Below, piece by piece: positions 45,761-53,547 of a stretch of 64,000 nucleotides of DNA. How positions within the stretch are numbered: position 1 is the first letter of the stretch; every line of letters begins with the position of its first letter. The translations under genes and the position numbers were made by a program. The notes beneath the pieces are model-generated. The model had not been told where the DNA came from, searched no databases, and saw only the letters and a program-made list of their open reading frames with translations. The DNA is from Halomonas smyrnensis AAD6 (GTDB lineage Bacteria; Pseudomonadota; Gammaproteobacteria; Pseudomonadales; Halomonadaceae): the NCBI RefSeq assembly GCF_000265245.1, contig NZ_AJKS02000011.1:42037-106036 (forward strand), read 5' to 3'.

Positions 45761-46252
45761 ATGACCGACGATGCCCTGGACTACTTCCGCCCGCCGGAGA
45801 CCGAGGCCCTCGGCCTGATCCGCCTCGGCGCCTCCGACGCCGGGCTGACCGAGATCGCCTTCGTCATGGAAGAGGACGAGCCGGCACGGCCCAACGCCCA
45901 CACCGAGCAGGCCCGCGCCCAGCTGGCCGAATACTTCGACGGCCTCCGCCAGGCCTTCGACCTGCCGCTGGCGCCGCAGGGCACCGACTTCCAGCGCCGG
46001 GTCTGGCAGGCGCTCTCGACCATTCCCTTCGGCGAGACCCGCTGCTACGCCGAGATCGCCGAGCAGCTCGGGTGCAAGGGCGGCCAGCGCGCGGTGGGCG
46101 CGGCCAACGGCCGTAATCCGCTGGCCATCGTGGTGCCCTGCCACCGGGTGATCGGCAGCGACGGCCGGCTCACCGGCTACGCCGGCGGCATCGGCCGCAA
46201 GCAGTGGCTGCTGGCGCACGAGGCCGGCGAGATTCCCTTTTCCTTGAACTGA
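45761..46252 (+). CDS. ogt: Methylated-DNA-protein cysteine methyltransferase
   Basis: 163 residues. It removes methyl groups from O6-methylguanine and transfers them irreversibly to its own Cys127, in the motif [29 protein letters not shown] and [23 protein letters not shown] are diagnostic. AAGGAG precedes the ATG by 9 nt. Cotranscribed with the Ada-AlkA fusion gene, which together gives a complete small alkylation-repair unit. The 5' end carries the 29-bp sequence repeated upstream of the fusion gene. Confidence 0.95.
   Translation: MTDDALDYFRPPETEALGLIRLGASDAGLTEIAFVMEEDEPARPNAHTEQARAQLAEYFDGLRQAFDLPLAPQGTDFQRRVWQALSTIPFGETRCYAEIAEQLGCKGGQRAVGAANGRNPLAIVVPCHRVIGSDGRLTGYAGGIGRKQWLLAHEAGEIPFSLN
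45787..45815 (+). repeat. 29-bp direct repeat, copy 2 (inside ogt)
   Basis: Codes for residues about 9-18 of Ogt (RPPETEALG). See copy 1 at 44145-44173. Confidence 0.8.
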
Positions 46253-46472
46253 GCCGCGCTGAACCGAGCACCCGGCACCGGGCTTCTCTGAACCAGGCGT
46301 CTCGGTACCGAGCCGGGCCCCGGATCGTTTCGCCGTCGCGATGCCCCGCCTCGTGCGGGCGTCGCGGCGGGCTTGCCCACGATTTTCTTCCATCCCGCCC
46401 GATCGCCCGCCACGAGCGCCTTCCGGCGTCTTTGCTGCATCGCAGCTGATGCCTTTGTCTAAGCCGCCCGGT

Positions 46473-46502
46473 TTGACAGTAGTATTTCACTTCGCCTATT
46501 GA
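46473..46502 (+). promoter_or_regulatory. Sigma-70-type promoter of the TRAP-matAB operon
   Basis: A consensus -35 TTGACA and -10-like TATTGA with an 18-bp spacer, in an AT-rich patch about 135 nt before the first gene. Confidence 0.6.
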
Positions 46503-46508
46503 AATATA

Positions 46509-46525
46509 TATCAGCACCGCTGATA
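46509..46525. promoter_or_regulatory. Candidate operator, perfect 7-bp dyad
   Basis: TATCAGC-ACC-GCTGATA sits over the expected transcription start of the promoter at 46473-46502, a place suited to repression. Regulator not identified; a GntR-type MatR is the usual regulator of malonate genes. Confidence 0.55.
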
Positions 46526-46635
46526 GACACTTCATACAAGAAAGCTTCGTACAACAGCCGCTCTCGCGCTGTTGCGGTAAAGAGAAGTCGCTCCCAACCC
46601 ACGGCCCATAACAACAACGCCAATCTGGAGACGCC

Positions 46636-47637
46636 ATGAAACGCTCAATGCTCCCCCTCGTCGCGGGCACCGCTCTCGCCGCCTCCCTCGCCGGCACCGC
46701 CGCCTCGGCCGACACCGTGCTGCGCGCCTCCCACCAGTTCCCCGGTGGCCAGGGCGACGTGCGCGACGAGATGGTCCAGCTGATGGCCGACAAGGTCGCC
46801 GAGGCCGACGTCGGCCTGGAGATCGAGGTCTATCCCGGCCAGTCGCTGTTCAAGGCCCGCGAGCAGTGGGCCGCGCTGTCCCGCGGACGCCTGGACATCA
46901 CCGCCCTGCCGCTCGACTACGCCAGCGGCCGCCACCCGGAATTCTCCGCCACCCTGATGCCCGGCGTGGTGCGCAACCACGAGCACGCCCGCCGCCTCAA
47001 CGACTCCGAGTTCATGGACATGATCAAGGACGTCATCCAGGAAGGCGGCGCCCGGGTGCTGGCCGATGCCTGGCTGGCCGGCGGCTTCGCCTCCAGCCAG
47101 CAGTGCATCACCTCGCCGGACACCGTCGAGGGCCAGACCTTCCGCGCCGCCGGCCCGGCCTTCGAGGAAATGCTGGCCGGCGCCGGCGCCTCGATCTCCT
47201 CCATGCCGTCGTCCGAGATCTACACCGCCCTGCAGACCGGGGTACTGGACGCCGCCAACACCTCCTCGATGTCCTTCGTCTCCTACCGCATCTACGAGCA
47301 GGTGAGCTGCATGACCGCGCCGGGCGAGCACGCCCTGTGGTTCATGTACGAGCCGATCCTGATCTCCGAGCGCAGCTGGCAGGGCCTCAGCGAGGAACAA
47401 CAGCAGGCGCTGACCGCCGCCGGCCAGGCCGCCGAGGACTTCTTCGCCGAGGAGGCCGCCGGGCTCGACCAGAAGATGGTCGACGCCTACGAGGAGAACG
47501 GCGTCGAGGTGGTGACCATGAGCCAGGAGGACTACGACGCCTGGCTGGAGATCGCCAAGCAGACCTCCTACCAGAACTTCGCCGAGAACGTCCCCAACGG
47601 ACAGGCCCTGATCGACGCCGCCCTGGCCGTCGAGTAA
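46636..47637 (+). CDS. TRAP transporter solute-binding protein (DctP type), probable malonate receptor
   Basis: 333 residues with a signal peptide (1-25, ending ASA). DctP-family motifs: LRASHQFPGGQGDVRDEMVQLMADKV, EVYPGQSLFKAREQWAALSRGRLDI, and TFRAAGPAFEEMLAGAGA with the conserved Arg that holds the substrate carboxylate. GGAG lies 8 nt before the ATG. The two genes at the end of the operon encode malonyl-CoA synthetase and decarboxylase, so malonate is the likely ligand, as in the MatPQM system of Sinorhizobium (from memory). Confidence 0.88.
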   Translation: MKRSMLPLVAGTALAASLAGTAASADTVLRASHQFPGGQGDVRDEMVQLMADKVAEADVGLEIEVYPGQSLFKAREQWAALSRGRLDITALPLDYASGRHPEFSATLMPGVVRNHEHARRLNDSEFMDMIKDVIQEGGARVLADAWLAGGFASSQQCITSPDTVEGQTFRAAGPAFEEMLAGAGASISSMPSSEIYTALQTGVLDAANTSSMSFVSYRIYEQVSCMTAPGEHALWFMYEPILISERSWQGLSEEQQQALTAAGQAAEDFFAEEAAGLDQKMVDAYEENGVEVVTMSQEDYDAWLEIAKQTSYQNFAENVPNGQALIDAALAVE

Positions 47638-47698
47638 CCGGGTTTTCGCCTCACGACACCGGCCCCCGGGCCGGTGTCTCCGACTCCGGGAGGACGAC

Positions 47699-48223
47699 AT
47701 GGCCATGGCCAATACCTCACCCCTCGCCCGACGCCTGCCGCTGGTCGGCGGCTACATCCGCCTGATGGACGGCGTCTCCCGCGGCGCCGCCTACGTCGCC
47801 TGCGCGCTGTTCCTGGCCGGCGTCGGCGCCATCTGCCACATGGTCTTCGTGCGCTACGCGCTGGGCATGAGCACCAGCTGGCAGACCGAATTCACCATCT
47901 TCTCGGTCACCGGCGCCATGCTGATGGGCAGCGCCTACGTGCTGATGACCGGCGGCCACGTCGCCATCACCCTGCTGCCGGACCTGGTCGGTGGCCTGGG
48001 CCGCAGGCTCATGCTGCTGCTCGGCTCGCTGGTCGGCCTGGCCTTCTGCGCCGCGCTGGCCTACGGCAGCTGGGTCTATGTCGCCGAGGCCTATCACGGC
48101 CAGTGGACCACCGGCACGGTGTGGAACCCGCCGCTGTGGCCGGCCCTGCTGCCGGTGGCGCTCGGCGCCACCCTGCTGACGCTGCAGTACGTCGCCGAAC
48201 TGCTGCGCGGCGAGGAGAACTGA
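47699..48223 (+). CDS. TRAP transporter small permease (DctQ type)
   Basis: 174 residues, four membrane helices. Typical DctQ features: VSRGAAYVACALFLAGVGAICHMVFVRYALGMSTSWQTEF (RY and W-x-x-E) and LMTGGHVAITLLPDLVG (the GHV motif). GGGAGG precedes the ATG at 47699; a second ATG is at 47705. Stop and next start are one base apart from overlap. Confidence 0.9.
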   Translation: MAMANTSPLARRLPLVGGYIRLMDGVSRGAAYVACALFLAGVGAICHMVFVRYALGMSTSWQTEFTIFSVTGAMLMGSAYVLMTGGHVAITLLPDLVGGLGRRLMLLLGSLVGLAFCAALAYGSWVYVAEAYHGQWTTGTVWNPPLWPALLPVALGATLLTLQYVAELLRGEEN

Positions 48224-48224
48224 C

Positions 48225-49559
48225 ATGGATCCGATCACGCTGGGCATCATCGTCGCCGTCGGCCTCATCGTACTGATGGCCATCGGCACCCCCATCGCCT
48301 TCGCCCTGGGCGGCGTCTCGCTGATGGCGCTGCTCTACGACCGCGGCATGCCGGAGCTGACCTACTTCGGCGAGACCTTCTTCGAGCGCATCGCCGAGTT
48401 CGGCTTCGTCGCCATCCCGATGTTCATCCTGATGGGCGCCGCCGTAGCCTCCTCGCCCACCGGCCGCGACCTCTACCGCTCGCTGGACCTGTGGATGGGC
48501 CGCCTGCCGGCCGGGCTCGCGGTCTCCAACATCGGCGCCTGCTCGATCTTCGCCGCCCTCTCCGGCTCGTCGCCGGCCACCTGCGCGGCGATCGGCAAGA
48601 TGGGCATCCCCGAGATGCGCACCCGCGGCTATCCCGACGGCGTGGCCGCCGGCTGCATCGCCGCCGGCGGCACCCTGGGCATCCTCATCCCGCCCTCGGT
48701 GACCATGATCATCTACGGCATCGCCAGCGAGACCTCCATCGGCCGCCTGTTCATCGCCGGGGTGGTGCCGGGCTTCATGCTCGCCGGGCTGTTCATGGTG
48801 TGGACGATCATCGCCTGCAAGCTGGCCGGGGGCTATCAGAACCCCGCGGCCGAGGCCGCCGGCCGGCTCAAGGAGACGGTCAAGGCCAACGTCGACTCCA
48901 ACCTCAAGGCGGTGGTGCGGGTGCTGCCCTTCCTCGCCGTGGTGGCGGGCATCCTGTTCGCGCTCTACGGCGGCGTGGCCACGCCCTCCGAGGCGGCCGG
49001 CGTCGGCGCCTTCCTGTGCCTGGCGCTGGCGATCTTGATCTACCGCATGTGGCAGGCCGGGCCGATCAAGCTGATCATGCGCGACTCGCTGCGCGAGAGC
49101 GTGATGATCATGCTGGTCATCGCCTGCGCCGAGGTGTTCGCCTACGCCCTGTCGTCGCTGTTCATCACCCAGACCGTGGCCGGCGCCATCGCCGACCTGG
49201 AGGTCAACCGCTGGGTGCTGATGGGCGTCATCAACGTCTTCCTGCTGGTGGCCGGCTTCTTCCTGCCGCCGGTGGCGGTGATCGTGATGACCGCGCCGAT
49301 CCTGCTGCCGATCATCCTGGCCGCCGACTTCGACCCCTACTGGTTCGCGGTGGTGCTGACCATCAACCTGGAGATCGGCCTGATCACGCCGCCGGTGGGC
49401 CTGAACCTGTTCATCATCAAGGGCATCGCGCCGGATATCTCGCTGCGCAGCATCCTGACCGGCAGCCTGCCCTACGCCCTGTGCATGGTGCTGGCGATCG
49501 TGCTGCTGTGCCTGTTCCCGGGCATCGCCCTGTGGCTCCCCGACCTGATCATGGGCTGA
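48225..49559 (+). CDS. TRAP transporter large permease (DctM type)
   Basis: 444 residues, about twelve helices; the sodium-coupled transport subunit. Motifs: IGTPIAFALGGVSLMALLYDRG, FVAIPMFILMGAAVASSPTGRDLYRSLDLWMGRLPAGLAVSN, SIFAALSGSSPATCAAIGKMGIPEM and LGILIPPSVTMIIYGI. Forms the membrane complex with the small subunit just upstream. GAGGAG at the end of the small-subunit gene is its ribosome site. Confidence 0.93.
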   Translation: MDPITLGIIVAVGLIVLMAIGTPIAFALGGVSLMALLYDRGMPELTYFGETFFERIAEFGFVAIPMFILMGAAVASSPTGRDLYRSLDLWMGRLPAGLAVSNIGACSIFAALSGSSPATCAAIGKMGIPEMRTRGYPDGVAAGCIAAGGTLGILIPPSVTMIIYGIASETSIGRLFIAGVVPGFMLAGLFMVWTIIACKLAGGYQNPAAEAAGRLKETVKANVDSNLKAVVRVLPFLAVVAGILFALYGGVATPSEAAGVGAFLCLALAILIYRMWQAGPIKLIMRDSLRESVMIMLVIACAEVFAYALSSLFITQTVAGAIADLEVNRWVLMGVINVFLLVAGFFLPPVAVIVMTAPILLPIILAADFDPYWFAVVLTINLEIGLITPPVGLNLFIIKGIAPDISLRSILTGSLPYALCMVLAIVLLCLFPGIALWLPDLIMG

Positions 49560-49572
49560 AGGAGACGCCGCC

Positions 49573-50940
49573 ATGAACATGACCTTCCTCCAGGAACTGC
49601 TCAACAACATCACCCAGCGCGACGCCCTGCGCTGGCGGCGTTCGGACGGCGACGACGCCCCCAACCCGGACGCGCTGGTCGAGGCCTGTCGCGCCCTGCT
49701 CGAGAGCGACGGCGAGGCCTCGAGCATCACCCTGGCCAGCCGCGCCCTGGCCATGTACGCACGGCTCGACGCCGACCAGCGCAGGCACTTCTTCATGCGC
49801 CTGGCCGAGGAGTTCGCCGCCGACCCCGAGCGCATCGACGAAAGCTACGCCGCCTATCGCGAGACCCGCGACAACGCCTCGCTGGAGGCGCTGTTCGAGG
49901 CCTGCGAGCCGAAGCGCCAGGAGCTGTTCCGGCGCCTCAACCTGGCCCCCGAGGGCACCTACCAGCTGGTGCGCATGCGCGAGCAGCTGCTGGCCCTGCG
50001 CCGCGAGCATCCCGAGCTCACGGCCATCGACGCCGACTTCGCCCACCTGTTCGGCTCCTGGTTCAACCGCGGCTTCCTGATGCTCAAGCGCATCGACTGG
50101 AACACCCCGGCCTCGATCCTGGAGAAGATCATCCGCTACGAGGCGGTGCACGAGATCCAGGACTGGAACGACCTGCGCCGCCGGCTCGACGCCCGCGACC
50201 GGCGCTGCTTCGCCTTCTTCCATCCGGCCACCGGCGACGAGCCGCTGATCTTCGTCGAGGTGGCGCTGTGCAAGGGGCTGCCGGAGCGCATCCAGCCGAT
50301 CCTGGCCGGGGATCACGACGACAAGGGCCACGTGGAGGAGCCCGAGGACGCCGACAGCGCCGCCTTCTTCGGCATCAGCAACTGCCAGACGGGGCTGCGC
50401 GGCATCTCGTTCGGCAACTTCCTGATCAAGCAGGTGGTGCAGGAGCTCAAGCAGGAGCTGCCGCAGCTCAAGCACTTCGTCACGCTCTCGCCGGTGCCGG
50501 GCTTCGCCCAGTGGCTGGCCGAGCGCCAGGACGACACCACCCTGCCGGAATCCACCCGCGAGGCGCTGGCCGAGCTCCAGGCGCCCGGCTGGCACGAAGA
50601 CGCCGAGCGGGCCGAGGCGCTCAAGGCCATCGTGCGCCCGCTGGCCGCCCGCTACCTGGCCGAGGAGAAGAACCCCAGGGGCCTGCCGCTCAACCCGGTG
50701 GCCCGCTTCCACCTGGGCAACGGCGCCGAGCTGCATCGCATCAACTGGCTCGGCGACACCTCGGCCAAGGGCCTCGAGCAGGCCGCCGGGCTGATGGTCA
50801 ACTACCTCTACGTGCTCAACGACATCGAGCGCAATCACGAGAACTACACCGCCAACGCCACCGTGGCGCGTTCCGGCGAGGTCAAGGACCTCGTGCGCAA
50901 GGCCCGCAAGGCGCAAGGCAAGGGAGACACCGCCAGATGA
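49573..50940 (+). CDS. matA: Malonyl-CoA decarboxylase
   Basis: 455 residues, full-length MCD (PF05292), cytoplasmic. It converts malonyl-CoA to acetyl-CoA and CO2. An N-terminal helical bundle (about 1-120) precedes the acyltransferase-like catalytic part with FVTLSPVPGF (catalytic Ser) and PVARFHLGNGAELHRINW (catalytic His). AAGGAG lies 9 nt before the ATG. Its TGA overlaps the ATG of matB (ATGA). Confidence 0.94.
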   Translation: MNMTFLQELLNNITQRDALRWRRSDGDDAPNPDALVEACRALLESDGEASSITLASRALAMYARLDADQRRHFFMRLAEEFAADPERIDESYAAYRETRDNASLEALFEACEPKRQELFRRLNLAPEGTYQLVRMREQLLALRREHPELTAIDADFAHLFGSWFNRGFLMLKRIDWNTPASILEKIIRYEAVHEIQDWNDLRRRLDARDRRCFAFFHPATGDEPLIFVEVALCKGLPERIQPILAGDHDDKGHVEEPEDADSAAFFGISNCQTGLRGISFGNFLIKQVVQELKQELPQLKHFVTLSPVPGFAQWLAERQDDTTLPESTREALAELQAPGWHEDAERAEALKAIVRPLAARYLAEEKNPRGLPLNPVARFHLGNGAELHRINWLGDTSAKGLEQAAGLMVNYLYVLNDIERNHENYTANATVARSGEVKDLVRKARKAQGKGDTAR

Positions 50941-52460
50941 CCGATAACAACAACCTGTTCAAGACCTTCGCCGCCCGCATGCAGGCCCGCGGCGACGCCG
51001 ACTTCATCACCACCCGCGACGGCCGCCGCTACTCCCACGCCGATGCCCTGGTCGAGAGCGCCAGGCTGGCCGGCGCCCTGGTCACGCTCGGCGTCTCGCC
51101 CGGCGACCGGGTCGCGGTGCAGGTCGACAAGAGCCCCGAGGCGATCCTGCTCTACCTGGCCACGCTGCGCGCCGGGGCGGTCTACCTGCCGCTCAACACC
51201 GGCTACACCGGCGACGAGATCCGCTACTTCCTGAGCGACGCCGAGCCGGCGCTGTTCGTGTGCCGCCCGGCGGTGCTCGAGGAAGCCCGCGCGCTGGCCG
51301 ACGAGACCGGCTGCCCGGCGGTCGAGACCCTCGGCACCGCCGCCGACGGCTCGCTGATGGAGCGCGCCGCGGCCGCCACGCCCTTCGACGACGCCGTGCC
51401 CCGCGGCGACGACGACCTGGCGGCGATCCTCTACACCTCGGGCACCACCGGGCGCTCCAAGGGCGCGATGCTCACCCACCGCAACCTCGGCTCCAACGCC
51501 GCGGCGCTGGTCGAGGCCTGGCGCTTCACCCCCGAGGACCGGCTGATCCACGCGCTGCCGATCTTCCACACCCACGGCCTGTTCGTGGCCTGCAACGTCA
51601 CCCTGATGGCCGGCTCCAGCCTGCTGTTCCTGCCGAAGTTCGACGCCGACGTGATCTTCGAGGAGCTGCCCCGCGGCACGGTGATGATGGGCGTGCCGAC
51701 CTTCTACACCCGGCTGGTGGCCGACGATCGCCTCACCCCCGAGGTCACCGCCAACATGCGCCTGTTCGTCTCCGGCTCGGCGCCGCTGACCGCCGAGACC
51801 CACGAGCTGTTCGCCGAGAAGACCGGCCACGCCATCCTCGAGCGCTACGGCATGACCGAGACCAACATGAACCTCTCCAACCCCTACGACGGCGACCGCC
51901 GCGCCGGCACCGTGGGCATGCCGCTGCCCGGGGTGGAGATCCGCATCGTCGACCGCGACGGCGGCAAGGAGGTCGCCGACGGCGAGATCGGCATCCTCCA
52001 GGTGCGCGGCCCCAACGTCTTCGTCGGCTACTGGCGCAAGCCCGAAAAAACGAAGGAGGAGCTGCTCGAGGACGGCTTCTTCATCACCGGCGACCTGGTC
52101 ACCCGCGACGAGCGCGGCTACGTGCAGATCGTCGGCCGCGACAAGGACCTGGTGATCTCCGGCGGCTACAACGTCTATCCCAAGGAGGTGGAGCAGGTCA
52201 TCGACGAGATGGACGAGGTGCTGGAATCCGCCGTGATCGGCCTGCCCCACCCGGACTTCGGCGAGGGCGTCACCGCGACGGTGGTGTGCCGGCCCGGCGC
52301 CCGGCTCGACGAGGCCCGGGTGATCGCCCACCTGCAGGGCCGGCTGGCCAAGTACAAGCAGCCCAAGCGGGTGTTCTTCATCGACGCCCTGCCGCGCAAC
52401 ACCATGGGCAAGGTGCAGAAGAACGAGCTGCGCCAGCGCTTCGACGCCACCTATCGCTAG
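50937..52460 (+). CDS. matB: Malonyl-CoA synthetase (malonate-CoA ligase)
   Basis: 507 residues, ANL-family acyl-CoA synthetase. It activates malonate with ATP and CoA. P-loop LYTSGTTGRSKGAMLTH, then YGMTETNMNLSNPYDGDRRAGTVG, GDLVTRDERGYVQIVGRDKDLVI and the C-terminal catalytic Lys in NTMGKVQKNELR. The TETNMN motif and neighbouring MCD favour malonate. The product goes straight to the decarboxylase encoded by the overlapping upstream gene, completing a malonate-to-acetyl-CoA route fed by the TRAP transporter. Confidence 0.93.
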   Translation: MTDNNNLFKTFAARMQARGDADFITTRDGRRYSHADALVESARLAGALVTLGVSPGDRVAVQVDKSPEAILLYLATLRAGAVYLPLNTGYTGDEIRYFLSDAEPALFVCRPAVLEEARALADETGCPAVETLGTAADGSLMERAAAATPFDDAVPRGDDDLAAILYTSGTTGRSKGAMLTHRNLGSNAAALVEAWRFTPEDRLIHALPIFHTHGLFVACNVTLMAGSSLLFLPKFDADVIFEELPRGTVMMGVPTFYTRLVADDRLTPEVTANMRLFVSGSAPLTAETHELFAEKTGHAILERYGMTETNMNLSNPYDGDRRAGTVGMPLPGVEIRIVDRDGGKEVADGEIGILQVRGPNVFVGYWRKPEKTKEELLEDGFFITGDLVTRDERGYVQIVGRDKDLVISGGYNVYPKEVEQVIDEMDEVLESAVIGLPHPDFGEGVTATVVCRPGARLDEARVIAHLQGRLAKYKQPKRVFFIDALPRNTMGKVQKNELRQRFDATYR

Positions 52461-52495
52461 GCCTGCGAGGCGGGCGACACACCGCCGCCACGCAC

Positions 52496-52525
52496 ACGAC
52501 GGCACCGCCACGGCGGTGCCGTCGT
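52496..52525. terminator. Bidirectional terminator after matB
   Basis: A 14-bp perfect stem ACGACGGCACCGCC / GGCGGTGCCGTCGT with a 2-nt gap, followed by CGTTGG, between convergent genes. Confidence 0.75.
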
Positions 52526-52546
52526 CGTTGGGGAGTCTGACAGCGC

Positions 52547-53035
52547 CTACAGCGGCAGATGCAGGATGGCGCCGCGCAGGGCCGAGGCATCGGCCCACAG
52601 CTTGCCGAGGGTCAGCGGCAGCGAGAAGCGCCGCCGGCCGGCGCCGCCGGGATTGAACAGCAGCCGGCCGTCGCGCCACTCGTTGCGCGCCTTGTGGGAG
52701 TGGCCGTGGAGCACGGCGTCGCTGGGCGTCTCGGGCGCGAGATCGGCGATGTCGTGCACCAGATGCAGGCGCCAGCCGTTGACCATGAGGTCGCGATGCC
52801 AGGGCAGCCGCTCGGCCCAGTCCGCGGTGTCGACGTTGCCGCGCACGGCGAGCACCGGCGCCAGCTCGCCCAGCCGCGCGAGGATCGCCGCATCGCGGTC
52901 GCGGCTGCCCACGTCGCCGAGATGCAGGATCAGCCCGCAGCCCTCGAGCAGCGTCAGCGCCTCGTCGCGCAGCGTGCCGTGGGTGTCGGCGATCACGCCG
53001 ATCGGGGCGTCGAGCTCGAAGCGCTCGTGATCCAT
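52547..53035 (-). CDS. YfcE/MJ0936-family metallophosphoesterase
   Basis: 162 residues. The calcineurin-like fold is shown by IADTHG (DxH), LHLGDVG, RGNVD and GHSHK, which bind two metals. These small enzymes hydrolyse phosphodiesters in vitro; the natural substrate is unclear. The start at 53035 (MDHERFEL) has AGGGAGG upstream. It follows the unknown 109-residue gene by 13 nt and is likely cotranscribed. Confidence 0.88.
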   Translation of the reverse strand: MDHERFELDAPIGVIADTHGTLRDEALTLLEGCGLILHLGDVGSRDRDAAILARLGELAPVLAVRGNVDTADWAERLPWHRDLMVNGWRLHLVHDIADLAPETPSDAVLHGHSHKARNEWRDGRLLFNPGGAGRRRFSLPLTLGKLWADASALRGAILHLPL

Positions 53036-53048
53036 GGAGAGCCTCCCT

Positions 53049-53378
53049 TCAGGTCGTTTCCAGCGCGGCATACCAGTCTGCATAGGGCGTGTTCTCGACC
53101 TTGCACCGGGTATAGTCCGGCGCGCCGTCCTGCCACCACACCGGCCCGCGCTCGCCCAGCGCCCGCTTGGCCTCGTCGACCCGAGCGCGAGCCTCGCGCT
53201 CGGCCTGCGGATCGTGGGCACGCTTCGCCTGGGCCACGCCGCGCCGGGCCCGCATCAGTTGCCGCACCCACGCCTCACGCTGCGCCTCGGGCAGCTCGGG
53301 ATTCGTGCAGCGCCACAGGCGGCCGCGGACCACGATATAGCGGCCGTCCGGCGTGGTCAGCGGCGTCGATGAGCTCAT
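53049..53378 (-). CDS. Small conserved protein of unknown function
   Basis: 109 residues, no signal peptide. An N-terminal strand-rich part (DGRYIVVRGRLWRCTNPEL) is followed by a long charged helix (REAWVRQLMRARRGVAQAKRAHDPQAEREARARVDEAKRALG, likely coiled coil) and a Trp-rich end (GPVWWQDGAPDYTRCKV). I recall similar uncharacterised proteins in Pseudomonas and Halomonas but no function. GGGAGG precedes the ATG by about 10 nt. First gene of a pair with the phosphoesterase; divergent from recC. Confidence 0.72.
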   Translation of the reverse strand: MSSSTPLTTPDGRYIVVRGRLWRCTNPELPEAQREAWVRQLMRARRGVAQAKRAHDPQAEREARARVDEAKRALGERGPVWWQDGAPDYTRCKVENTPYADWYAALETT

Positions 53379-53547
53379 GGTGAAGGTGCCTCCCTGCCAG
53401 GTGAGCGTTCGAGGTGTGCCAGGCAAGGCCGGCATGCCTTCTCGACTCGTGCCCGCCGCGGAGGTTCATCCGGCCCTCGGCCCGCTTCATGCCCCCGGCG
53501 TTTTGCGGCACCATTGAACCCCGTTTCATCGCCGCGAAGGATTCGTC

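Larger units (their letters stand above)
46253..46635 (+). other. Promoter region of the malonate TRAP operon
   Basis: 383 nt without a gene. A sigma-70-like promoter is visible: TTGACA (46473-46478) with TATTGA (46497-46502), 18 bp apart. Just after it is a perfect dyad TATCAGC-ACC-GCTGATA (46509-46525), a good operator candidate, and then a hairpin CAACAGC / GCTGTTG (46552-46574). A 12-bp palindrome CTCGGTACCGAG lies at 46301-46312. Confidence 0.6.
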
